From NCBI GenBank assembly GCA_011037195.1, contig JAAEAF010004313.1, positions 1 to 64,000 on the forward strand: a stretch of 64,000 nt of DNA, read 5' to 3'. Within the stretch, counting starts at the first letter, position 1. Every line of letters begins with the position of its first letter. The stretch is from Triatoma infestans (lineage: Eukaryota > Arthropoda > Insecta > Hemiptera > Reduviidae). Shown here piece after piece: positions 45,333-58,600 of the stretch. The notes under the pieces are model-generated. The model searched no databases. It was not told where the DNA came from and saw nothing but the letters and a program-made list of their open reading frames with translations. The position numbers and the translations under genes are program-made.

Positions 45333-48300
45333 AACAAAATATCTCAGATACAAAAAGTCCCAGGAAGTTCATTTAGGCACTACCACTGCATTAGGCACGA
45401 AGATTTCGAGCAAAATCCATGAACCGGAAATGTACCTTTAATGTTTTTAAAATGTACTTTTAATGTTATTTCGAACATTTTTCTGAAAAAATGGTTTTTT
45501 CAGTGGTTTTTGTTGGTAGGTTTGCTACATCGAGTTTTCACCGGAAATATCCGTTTTAAGGTCCCCTGAGTCCAAAAATGTGGTTTTTAGCAAATGGTCT
45601 CTCTGTGTCTGCATATATATGAACAGCATAGCTCAAAAATGAAAAACCATAGAAAGTTGAAACTTGATATTCCGTTTATGTATCTCCATGGCATTTGACG
45701 GTGGGTCATCTGTTAGAATTCCTCAACCGGAAGTACCACTTTACTTGTTTTTTTTACTTTTTTGCATTTTTCTCAAAAATGGCTCGAACGATTTTCTTCA
45801 AACTTTTATATATCAACTACACATACAAAGAGCTACAACTTTTATTTGAAATGTTTCTTTGGGAAAATTCATTTAAGGGCAGTTATGTGGGAGGGGTGGG
45901 GGTCAGGTTTTCCTCTAAAGTGCTATTTCAGTTTATTAAACAATTCTATCATCTAAATAATATTAATTAGAATTGAATATGATGTTGGAATTCCGAATTT
46001 CAAAAAAAAAATCGGATAACCGGAAGTGCGTTTACTTTACCACATTACTAAATGATTTTTTTTCCACTTTTTCGCGATTTTCTTGAAACTTCTTATATAA
46101 ACTACACATACAAAGATCTACAACTTTTATTTAAAATATTTCTCTGGGAAAATTCATTTAAGGGCACTTTTAGGGGTAAGGGGTGTGGGGTTATGTTTTT
46201 CTCTAAGGTGTTATCATAGTTGATTATACAGTTCTATCATCCAAACAAAATTAATTAGAAATAAATAGATTTGACCAAAATTCCTATGTTTCAAGAAAAA
46301 TTAGTAAACCGGAAGTGCGCTTTTACTGGACAGTTTTTTTTTTTTTGGACTCAGGGGACCTCAAAACGTGTATTTCCGGTGAAAATTCAATATTGGAAAA
46401 TCTGATACGATTACAATTCTAAATGTGGATGGGGTCTGCAATGTGTTGGATAACCATCTGATATTTTATCCCGTCGTGCTATGTATATTTCTTATATTCT
46501 TGTACAGTTTTGGAGTTTCATGCACCATCAGAGTAAAGTCATCAAGTTCTTGAGTACATAGTTTACTTGAACTTAATGTTTCTGTTACACACTAGTGCAA
46601 GGATAGTTGATAAAAAAATCTGGTATGAAACACTCGTACCACTTTCTGTTGCTGCAGTTTTGCAGCGTTTAACCTAAAAAAAAATTCTTTCACTTTATAA
46701 GGAAATTCCTTACATCCTAAATTAAGTAAATTGCAGGTTTTTATGTTTGCTGCAATCAATTGAAAAATTGAATCTTGAAAAGAAAATCACGAAAAAAACT
46801 GAGTAAATAAAGAAAAGTTTATTAAAGTTTCGGTTGATGAGTTTTGATCGGAAGCCCTATCAAATCACTTTTGAATTTGCTGCATTATATTCGCTTGCTT
46901 TTGTTAAGTGAAGAAGTATTTGCAATCGTTCAAAAGTTTTAAAAATTGAATGGTTTACCAAAAATATACGTTTGTGTGGGTGGTTGAATGGAATGACTCA
47001 AAAAAAAAAAAACAAAATCGGAACACAACTACTGTGCAGAAAGCTGAAACTTGGTATACCGTTTAGGTGCTATGTCAGTGATGAAAGGGCGGAGCGCATC
47101 AATAAGGTTTTGATCAAAGTGCCATTTGTTTTGTCCTAATCATATTTCTAATCTAGAACCAGAGGCTTCCAAAGAGCTTCAGCATCACTTAGACCACGGC
47201 TAGTGATCCTTCGCCTGGTTAGCAACCAGATCTCTCTGGTGATGGAGCTATTTACGGGTCATGGTAGGTTCAGAAAGCATCTGTACAAGGTTGGGGCTAA
47301 TAAGCTCGAAACCCTTATGCAGACTGTGACCGGGAGGAGGAAGAAACGGCCCCCCCCACCTGCTCTTTGATTGCGTAGCAATAACCAAAATTGCGATATG
47401 AAACGTTTGGTACATTGCGACCTGAGGAGATAAACCCTATGGCGCAACAGCCCATGAAGGGCCAAAGCTTGCCAGACGGCGATTTGAATAGAGGGGGCGT
47501 GTGGTAAGCACATCGCAGTCCCCACGCCGTTTAGTTCCGGCCTTCGCTACCTAGGGCGCTACTAACTGTAGCTTCCCACTTTTCATCACGAGCAGCATCA
47601 CGATGCTGGGTCAACCCGACTTTACCCTCACGGGAATCGAACCCTGGAATCTCGCACGAAAGGCGAGTGCGCTAGCCACTAGACCAACCGTGAGGACGCG
47701 ACCTGAGGAGATGGTGACGCAAAATGATCTAGTAGTGAAAGCACATTAAAATCCTTGGAAGGGGAGGATTCACCTACTAGAAGTAATCGGGAATGGCACA
47801 ATAAGCCTTTGTTGGCTGTGGTACCGGGATATAGCCCACCCGTAACTGGAAATAAATAAATAAATATCAGAGACATTTTCCGTGGTAGCCTGCTTCGTTT
47901 TGTGGTCATCGACCGGTTTCGGGCGTTCGCCCATCTTCAGGATGCGTTTTTCAGACAGTGTGCCAACACAGACTCGTACAGACTAACTCGGAGTTAGTGT
48001 GAAGCTAAGTCTCTGTACGAGTCTGTGTTGGCACACTGTCTGAAAAACGCATCCTGAAGATGGGCGAACGCCCGAAACCGTCGATTGACCACAAAACGAA
48101 CAGGCTACCACGGAAAATGTCTCTGTGCTTTCCAGCTCTGCGGAACCAACCACCACAACAAATAAATAAATAGACCACGGTTGGGCTCATTGTGCACCCT
48201 GTAGAACACCTGGCATTAGCCCTGTATCATTAAGGAACGCCAGTGCTGAGGCGAGTGAGTTTTCTAATTCTAGCCTTCGCCTCCAGAATGTGGGCCTGCA

Positions 48301-50688
48301 AATTTCAGGAATCCTCTGCGAGCGTAATACACACGCACTATCCAAGAAGGTGAAACGGTGTCCACATTCTCTTGGCCGCATTTCTTGCAAAGTGGGTCCG
48401 CAAAGAGACCCATATTATGTAGATGCTTCTTTAAAAGGCAATGCCCTGTAACTAGGGCAGTAATTCTCCCCCTTGGCTCCACTTTTGTTCTGCCGAACAG
48501 AATAGGTTGTGCGAATCTTTGAGGGGCCCTCAAAGAAAATCTTAAGAGTGCCACAGCCCTGCTGCAATATTTTTCCAATATAATGTATGTTTCCGGGTTA
48601 GCCATTTTTCAATGGCCCCACAGGCAGTTCTTTACCAGATTGGCCGCAGAAAGGCTCCGGACCAATAGCGGGTTCGTAATTATATTTCGGATGCATATAT
48701 ATATATTTTGTCACTTTATGTGAAATTTGTGACTGGAATTGGAAATTACGAGAATTGCGTAAATGGGAAAATAAATCAGAATTGTGAGAGAATTGAGGTG
48801 TGTCCATAATAGATATTTTTCAGACATTTTCATCACACAAAAACACACACACACACACACACACCATTCGCTAGAAACAATATCCAATTGTTAAAGCCAC
48901 ATTTCCGGTTGAGCGATTTTTAATAAGAGCATATAAATAAATAAACAGAATATCATGAAAGTGCAATGAGTCTGTCTACATAACGTGACTAAAACTTTTG
49001 TCGCACACAAGGGACGTCACCAGTACATCATTGGCTTCAAATCTGTTAATTAACTTTTTCGCCCCACAGGAATACACTTTCAAACAATATAAATAAATGG
49101 GCGGCCATTTGGTTGAGTCAGACTGTCCATTTATACATTGATTCTATCACACACAATTTATTCATGCCGAACGAGGCAGCAGGCGACAGACGGCAAACAT
49201 GTGTGTGCAGGTCTATTGTCAATCTCTTACAAATAAAATGTCTGTCTATTTAAGATAAAAAAAAAAAAACAAATAAAAAATCTCGTGTGAAACACTCACA
49301 CAAATTGGAGAAAACACAAAAAAAAAAAAATTGTTCAGGAAAAACGTACTTCCGGTTTGCTAATTTTATTGAAACTCGTAATTTTAGCCATCTATTTGTT
49401 TCTAATTAATTTTGTTTGGATGGAAGCAATTATTGTATAATCAACTATGATAGCACTTTAGTGAAAAACATAACCCCACCTCTCCCTTAAAAGCCTCCCT
49501 TAAATCACATTATCTGGAGAAATGTTTCAAATAAAAGTTGTAGCTCTTTATATATACATAGTACACATTCCTAGTTTAAAGAAAATCGTTGGAACCGTTG
49601 TCGAGAATATACCATAAAACTGAAAAATACATTTCAGTAAAAACGCACTTCTGGTCATCCGATTTTTTTTCAAACTTGGAATTTCAACAATATATTTAAT
49701 TCTAATTAATATTATTTAGATGATAGAATTGTATAATAAACTGAAATAGCACTTTAGAGGAAAAACCTAACACTACCCCCTCCCCCAAAACTGCCGTTAA
49801 AATTGAATTTCCCCGGAGAAATATTTCAAATAAATGTTGTAGCTCTTTGTGTGTGTGTGTGTGTGTGTGTGTGTAGTTGATATGACAATTTTAATGAAAA
49901 TCGTCGGAACCATTTTTTTTAAGAAAATTGCAAAAAAATAAAAAAAAATAACTAGTAAAGTGGTACTTCCGGTTGGAGGAATTTTGACAGTTGACCCACT
50001 GTAGGATCCCATGGTAACAACATATTTAATTCTAATTAACATTATATAGATGATAGAATTGTTTAATAAACTGAAATAGCACTTTAGATGAAAACCTAAC
50101 CCCACCCCTCCCACATAACCGCTCTTAAATGTATTTTTCCAGAGAAATATTTCAAATAAAAGTTGTAGATGTTTGTATGTGTAGTTGATACGGCAAGTTT
50201 AAAGAAAATCATTGGAGCAATTTTTGAGAAAATCGCAAAAAAGTAAAAAAAACAAAAACAAGTAAAGTGGTACGTCCGTTAAAGGAATTTTGACAGATGC
50301 CCACTGTCCGAATGCCTGGTGATACTTAAACGGAATATCAAGTTTCAACTTTCTACGGTTTTTCGTTTTTGAGTTATGCTATTCATATATACACAGACAC
50401 AGAGAGACCATTTGCTAAAAACCACATTTTTAAACTCAGGGGACCTCAAAACGGATATTTCTGGTGAAAACTCGATATCGATGAAAACTCGATGTAGCAA
50501 ACCTACCTACAAAAACCACTGAAAAAACCATTTTTTCAGAAAAATGTTCGAAATAACATTAAAAGTACATTTTAAAAACATTAAAGGTACATTTCCGGTT
50601 CATGGATTTTGTTCGAAATCTCGTGCCTAATGCAGTGGTAGTGCCTAAATGAACTTCCTGGGACTTTTTGTATCTGAGATATTTTGTT

Positions 50689-50723
<35 letters not shown>

Positions 50724-52655
50724 ACAGGCCATTCGCTAAAAATATTTTTTTCTCATTCAGGGGACGACCCCCAAAAACAAGTATTTCCGGTGATAACTCA
50801 ATTACTGAAAATCTGGCACGATCGCAAAATACTTCCGCCTACTAAGAGTAAGGGAAAGGAACAAAAAAACATTCCCTATAATTACACTTCCGGTTGTTAG
50901 ATTTTGCCCCAAAACCGTCGTATTAGATGATGGTCGTATTAGGTGGTAACAAAACGGAATATCAGTTTCAACTTCGTGCGATTTTTCGTTCAAAACAATC
51001 GATAGACTAAACTGATAAACCTAGTTTTGTCAGATTAATTGTAGCAAACTATTAGTTCTCTTAACGTGGTTTTCTCCAAATTTTAATATGACTAAGATAT
51101 ATACTAGAATAGGCTAAATACTAAGTTGCATTAATGTACTACGAACTATAATAGAGTTGTGTGCAGTTCTCTGTGGACTGACAGACCTATACAGTTCCAT
51201 GTAAACTACTAGTTCTCTTAAAGTGATTTTGTTCAAATTTTAATATGACCAAGATATATACTAGAATAGGCTAAATACTAAGTTGCATTAATGTACTACG
51301 AACTATAATAGAGTTGTGTGCAGTTCTCTGTGGACTGACAGACCTATACAGTTCCAAGTAAAGTACTAGTTCTCATAAAGTGATTTTGTTCAAATTTTAA
51401 TATGACCAAGATATATACTAGAATAGGCTAAATACTAAGTTGCATTAATGTACTGCGAACTGTAATAGAGTTGTATGCAGTTATTTGTGGACTGACATAC
51501 CTACACAGTTCCAAGTAAACTACTAGTTCTCTTAAAGTGATTTTGCCCAAATTTTAATGTGAACAAGATATATACTAGAATAAGCTAAATACTAAGTTGC
51601 ATTAATGTACTACGAACAATAATAGAGTTATTGTGTGCAGTTCTGTGTGGACTGACAGACCTACACAGTTCCAAGTAAACTACTAGTTCTCTTAAAGTGA
51701 TTTTGTCCAAATTTTAATATGAACCAAGATATATACTAGAATAAGCTAAATACTAAGTTGCATTAATGTACTGCGAACTATAATAGAGTTATTGTGTGCA
51801 GTTCTGTGTGGACTGACATACCTACAACTCTAGTAAACACTACATACAGACATATTAGGAAGTTATTATTGATGTGCAGTATCTTGGCTATTGTTTATGT
51901 TAATTCATTGTAGTTTCTTTGTATGTGTTATGTAAAACACTGTTTAATTAAATGATTGTTTAATTTAATAATTTAATTAAAATTATCTTTAATATATCTC
52001 GAGTACTTTTTGTTTTTAGCTGTCAAGGTGTTGTTTATTTCACGTATTTTCTTTCCTAGATTTGTTTACATTGTTTCTTTATTTATTTTTTTTTTTTATA
52101 TCTAGATTAACTTATTTATTAATTTTTTTTGTTTAATTATACCTAGCTCAGATACGTCGTCTTGCAGTTCGGGAATGGGTTCCATTAGGAGAATTCCGCA
52201 TTGCAGATACGATGCCCTTAACGGGTTTCAACTACACTCGCGGCACCAGCCTGGCCCAGTACTTGTGTTTGCAGGGTGTATGAAGCGAGACTGTTTTAGT
52301 TGTAACCCTATATACTGCTTAAAATCACCCAAAAAAAAAAAAATAAACAAATAAATAAAAAATAAAACCCCTTACCTACCTACCAAACAACCTACTGCCG
52401 CCCCCAAGTACAGACACCATATAACTAAACTACACAAGGAACTACCAACTAGAAACCTTCCTAACAAAACCAAACCACCACCTCCACCCCACAAAAGACA
52501 ACCCCCCTTTACAATCAGAATTCAACCACCAGGGCCCGATGCTAGCGCAGTCCAACACAAAATTACAGAACTAAATTAAAACAAACAAATAAGTTGCCCT
52601 CATTCACACTAATACTGGCTTCGCGTCAACAACACCTTTTAAAACCAAGTTTTTT

Positions 52656-52690
<35 letters not shown>

Positions 52691-55600
52691 TGATAGGCAT
52701 ATTCATTCATTGGAGAATATCGCATTTTAAGATAAAAAAAAAATCTGTTGTGAAACACTCACACAACATTCTCTTATTCCAGTTTTCAAAATTGTGATTG
52801 ACAAAATGTTCAGTAAAAACACACTTCCGGTTTACTAATTTTGTTGAAACTCGGAATTATGGCAATCTATTTATTTCTAATTAATTCTGTTTAGATGGTA
52901 GAATTGTATTAGGGTGAGTCATAAAAAATGACCGATTTTGTTTACTTGACAACTCCTCAACAGAAAAAAAAGAGCGTTTATATTTTGTTGAACCATATTC
53001 TTATTTTGCATAAACAGAGAATGAATTTATAAACAAAGTTACCCTAGATCGCTTTTAGTTTTGTTGTAGCATTTTTTTTTAAACAAGATAACGTTAAAAT
53101 TTGAAATAATATTATGCCATTATTGGAAACGAAAGTTTACAGCCGCCGAAACTACTCGTTTAGTGCGGGAATTTGAAGAGGAGGATACTCTTTCTGAACG
53201 GACAGTGTGTAGGCGGTTTTAGAAATTTAATACCGGTGGCATTACCTTGTGAGGATAGCGGGTTCGGGGCGAAAATCATCATTCGCTGAAGAAGCTCTGC
53301 GGAGTTACGTGGGGGCTGACCCGACCAAAAGTACTCGGAAGTTGGCAGCAGAACTCGAAGTATCCCAATCCACCGTAAATTGTGGGCTGCATAAGCTGGG
53401 GAAAGTGTATCGTTCAGCTAGAGTGGTTCCCCATAAGTTGACCGCTGAACAAGCTCAGCGGCGAGTAGAAATTTGTCAAAATCTTTTGGAAAATCCAAAT
53501 GACCATCGATTCATCAAAAGGATTGTCATTTGCGACAAAAAAATGGATATATTGGAGAAACCCTAAGACCAAGAAACAATTGTTACACTGCAAGCAGCCT
53601 GCGTTAACTGTCCCTAAACAGGGTCAATTCGATAAAAAAAAAAAACAATGCTTTCTGTTTTTTGGAATTATGAAGGCGTAGTTCATTATGAGTTCATTCG
53701 CGAAGGTCAATCTATTGATTCGAAGCATTGCAGCGAGCAGTTAGAAAGAATGTACGTTGTTTTGGCCCAGCGTTACCCCAGGGTTAGTTAACAGAAATAA
53801 ATTTTTGTTTCAACAAGATAACGCTCGACCACACACTTCTCGTTACACCAAAATTTCAGAATTACAAAGGATTGGAGCTTCTCCCCCACCCTGCTTATAG
53901 TCCGGACCTTCCGATTACCATCTGTTCCGGTTACTGGCGCACTATCTTTAAGGAGAAACCTTTAATTCTCTGGACGGGGTTCAAAATGGAGTTGCGGAAT
54001 TCTTCCGTTCAAAACCCAAAGAGTGGTATTGCGAAGGAATTCGGCAGCTAGCCTCGAGATGGAACAAACCATAGAACACAACGGTGTATACTTTGAATAT
54101 TAAAATAAATTGTTAAATGAAATAAAATTGTTTTTAAATCAGTCATTTTTTATCACTCACCCATATATAATCAACTAGGATAGCACTTTAGAAGAAAAAC
54201 ATAACCACTCCCCGCCTCCAAAAGCCCCCTTAAATGACTTTACCAGGAGAAATGTTACAAATAAAAATTGTAGCTCTTTATATGTGTAGTTCACATATCC
54301 TAATTTAAAGAAACTTTTGTAACTGTTCCAGAGAAAATAGCAGTAAATTGATAAATACTTTTAAGTATAAACGCACTTCCGGTCATATAAACACGGTATT
54401 TCAACAACATATTTAATTCTAATTAATATTATTTAGATGATAGAATTGTGTAATAAACTGAAATAGCATTTTAAAGGAAAAACATAACCCTACCCCTCCC
54501 CTAAAAGTGCCCTTAAATGGATTTGCCTGGAGAAATGTTTCAAATAAAAACTGACACTTTGTATGTGTAGTTGATGTACCAAGTTCAAAGAAAACGTTGG
54601 CACCATTTTTGAGAAAATCGTGAAAAAGTGAAAAAATAATAATTTAGTGAAGTGGGTACTTCCGGTTGAGGAATTTCGACAGATAACGTATAGTTGGATC
54701 CTATGGTGATACCTAAACGGAATATCAAGTTTCAACTTTCTACGATTTTTCATTTTTGAGCTATGCTGTTGTGGTGCATTATTAATGTGCATTACTTTAT
54801 TTATTCGTTACGTTGATAATATATTAAATTATTAATATATATTAGCAAGATGCGTTATTAATAAGACTACGTTATTTTACTCTGTCATTAATTAATAAAT
54901 AGACACAAAAAGATGGTATGGATAAAATAATTATAAAAGGGAAACCTCCTCCTTCAATAACACAGTTCAAGTTATACATCCCCACTAATTGATGTTTCCA
55001 TTTAAAAAGGAAACATCAACATCACTAAAAGAACGAGCATGTGTTTTCCTATTCAGGTAGCAACACCCCCTGTTAACCTAGTTCTGTCAAACAAAGACCT
55101 TTAAAATCCAGTGTATCAACTGTATCTGCTCTGTGCAAGTCTATGTTATTACACTCTCCAACAAAAAACATCCTGATGATAGGCGAACATCCGAAACCGG
55201 TCGATGACCACAAAATGAAGCTGGCTATCACGGAAAATGAACCTGGCACACGCTTTACTTTCAATAATATCAGAGATATTTTCCGCGTTAGGCGGCTTCA
55301 TTTTGTGGTCATGGCCGGATCATCAGGATATTTTGATAAAACAGTGTGGTAACACATACTTTCTCTTCCTAGTAAGAGGAAGTATTGTAATCGTGCCAAA
55401 TTTTCGATATCGAGTTTTCACCGGAAATATCCGTTTTGAGGTCCCCTGAGTCCTCAGGTTTTTTTTTGCAAATGGTCTGTGAGTGTGTGTGTGTGTGTAT
55501 GTATGTGAACAGCATAGCTCAAAAACGAAAAACCTTAGAAAGTTGAAACTTGATATTACGTTTAGGTATCACCATAGGATCTGCGGTGCGTTATCTGTCA

Positions 55601-58600
55601 AAATTCCTCAACCGGAAGTACCACATTACACGTTTTTTTTTTTACTTTTTTCGCGATTTTCTCAAAAATGGCCCGATTTCTTTAAACTTCGTATATCAAC
55701 TACATATACAAGAGCTACAACTTTTATTTGAAACATTTCTCCGGAAAAATTCATTTAAGGGCATTTCTGGGGGAGGGGTGGGGTTAATTTTTCATTTTAA
55801 CTGCTATTTCAGTTTATTAGACAATTCTGTCATCTAAATAATGTTAATTAGAATTAAATATGTTGTTGAAATTCCGAGTTTGAATAAAATCGGATAACCG
55901 GAAGTGCGTTTAATTACACTTTACTAAATGATTTTTTTCACTTTTTCGCGATTTTCTCAAAAATGGCTCCGACGATTTTCTTGAAACTTCGTATATAAAT
56001 TAAAAATGCAAAGATCTACATCTTTTATTTAAGATATTTCTCTGGAAAAATTCATTTAAGGGCACTTTTAGGGGAGGGGTGGGGTTACAGCTTCCTCTAA
56101 AGTGGTATCATAGTTAGATTATACAATTCTATCATCCAAACAAATTAATTAGAAATTAATAGATGGCCAAAATTCCAAGTTTTAAGAAAATTAGTAAACC
56201 GGAAGGGCGCTTTTACTGAACAGCTTTTTTTGGTTTTCGACGAATTTCGTTATATTTGGTGAACACAAACTATAACATTTGTTAATTATAATTTTGAGAA
56301 CAGGAGTAAGAGAATGTTGCGTGAGTGTTTCACACCAGATTTTTTTTTTTTTTAAATCGGTTTCCTTTAAACTTGGAATATTAAATGTCAGATATGAACA
56401 TCACATTTCTCATGAATAGTAGAACACATTAGCATGTTCTGGGAACCTGAAAAACGGAAAAACTTATGTCTAACATTGTCAACAGGAAGTAAAGGTTTTA
56501 TTAATGAATTTTTTTTACGACTTTCTCGAGAACGCACCGATTTTCATTGTAAACATGATGTACCAAGTGTACACACAAAAGAGCTACAACTTTTATTTTA
56601 AAAACATTGCTCCAGGTAAAGTTCATTTAGGAGAGGTTTTCTTGTGGGTGAAGTGACGTCAGTCTTGTATTGAATTGTAACTGACAAATTTTATAATTAG
56701 TAAAATCAAATTTAATGAAATTTAACGGTGTTTTTTTTTATGGAAAAAATCGCGAAACTTGGAAAATCTGTTTAATAAAAAATACACTACCGGTTTACTA
56801 ATTTTCTTGAAACTCAAATTTTTTGTTAAAATCTATTTATTTCTAATTAATTTTATATGGTTGGTAGAATTGTATAATCAACAATGATAGCACACTTTAG
56901 AGGAAAACATAATCCCTCCCCCTCCACCTCCCTAAAAACCCCCTTAAATGACTTTACCTAGAGAAATATTTCAAATAAAAGTTGTAGCTCTCTATATGTG
57001 TAGTTCACACTTTGTAGTTTAAAGAAGTTCGTTGGAGCCGTTTTCGAAAAAATATCAGAAAACTGTAAAATACTTTTTTTGTAAAAACTCACTTCCGGTC
57101 ATCTGAACTTTTTCAAACTCGGAATTTCGACAACATTTTTAATTCTAATTAATGTTATTTAGATGATAGAATTATCTAATAAACTGAAATAGCACTTTAG
57201 AGGAAAACCTAATCCTACCCCTCCCCCGAAAAAGCCCTTAAATGAATTTTCCCGGAGAAATATTTCAAATAAAAGTTGTAGCTCTTTGTCTGTGTAGTTG
57301 ATACACGAAGTTTAAAGAAAATCGTCGGAGTTGTTTTTGAGAAAATAAAAAAAAAAAAAACTGAAGAAAAAAATTCAGTAAAGTGGTACTTCCGATTGAA
57401 CGATTTTCTACGAAAGCTTATTTTCAGGTCTTTCTCCTGGTGGGACTTAAACGAAATATTAAGTTTGAACATTCTGGGATTTTTCATTTTTGAGATGTGC
57501 TGTCACACACAGACAGACAGACCAATTGTTAAAAACCACTTTTTTGGATTCAGAGGACCTCAAAACGAATATATCCGGTGAAAACTCGATATCGGTAATT
57601 TGATACGATTACATTAATTCTAAAAAAAAAAAAAAAAAAATTGATAATTTTTGCAATGAGTGTAATTGAATTATTACTTTCTCCTTGAATGTATAGACAA
57701 GGAGAAAGTAATAATTCAAAATCACACACACACTTAGACAGCAAATTAAGCATTCACAAATCAAATAACTACAAAATCACTGTAAGAAGCAAATACTACT
57801 ACTACTGTTGACGGTCGTGTAAAGAAAAATTGAAATGTACTTACTAGTTGTGTAACCAAACTGGTCCTCCGTCTCCGGATCATTTGCAATTTCTTCTTTA
57901 GTACGTTTAACGTTTCCAGCACTGGCACGGGAAATCTAAATTACAATACATTATTATTTCTATGTAGAGAAATTTTTATCTGAAGAAATGATATATGATC
58001 AGAATGTACTACAACATGGTGACCCTCCTTCCACCGCCATTTTGGCCGCCATATTGACTGCCTTCTTCATCACCATGTTTACTATATAAGTGGTAGGCGG
58101 GAGTTAATTTTCTCTTCCTTGCCCACGGTTGGCTGCCAAATAGTGACGAGATCTAAGTCTCCCATCTCACTGCCCTACTGCCAATGTTTTAACCTTGTTC
58201 TGCTCCGGAAAACCATTAGAATGCTTTTTTCCACGCTTTTTCGGGGGAAGCCGTGTTCTGCTTAGATGTAGTCCACCGTGTCTGTTTTAGACAGTTTCTC
58301 TCATTCTCCACTGCCTCACTTATATCGCACGTTATGGCACCCTGGGGCCCTCAAAACTTATAGCATACCCAGTTGTAGACGAATGTTCTGCGTGGGCAGG
58401 ACTTCTCCATTTTGTTCACTGCCTTAAACAGTGAATATGTTCTTTCAGACGTGTTGTAATCAGTCTTTTAGTGTGGCCTATATAGATTTTTCCACAGCTG
58501 CAAGCCATCAACATTGAGGACACCAGTATCCTTGCCCAGATAAACAATTGTTACGAACATAGCTATGTCCAAGGGCCACGTGGCGAGAATGAAGCGTTGA

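Larger units (their letters stand above)
47862..48165. mobile_element. Hammerhead fold-back element, best inverted pair
   Basis: The arms 47865-47990 and 48000-48125 are nearly perfect reverse complements (for example GACTCGTACAGACT against its complement in the other arm) with a spacer of a few bases. The right end continues with TTTCCAGCTCTGCGGAACCA, the outer end seen at 9017 in reverse. It lies in an AAATAAATAAATA tract that is present on both sides. Confidence 0.75.
36979..57844 (-). other. 20.9-kb intron of the multi-PDZ gene
   Basis: Bounded by donor GTAAGT at 57839-57844 and acceptor TTTACAG at 36979-36985. It holds most of the mobile elements in the window: family A, Penelope-like, mariner, SINE, two non-LTR remnants and a satellite array, plus one unexplained exon-like sequence on the plus strand (52147-52283). 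Confidence 0.75.

Noticed and set aside
45160..46400. Helitron identity for family A
   Set aside because: I could not find a consistent TC start, CTRR end or 3' hairpin in the copies, so the class is left open.
47624..47697. tRNA-Glu gene on the minus strand
   Set aside because: The anticodon arm pairs well but the T stem and acceptor stem overlap by two bases, and the sequence continues into a SINE body flanked by target duplications.
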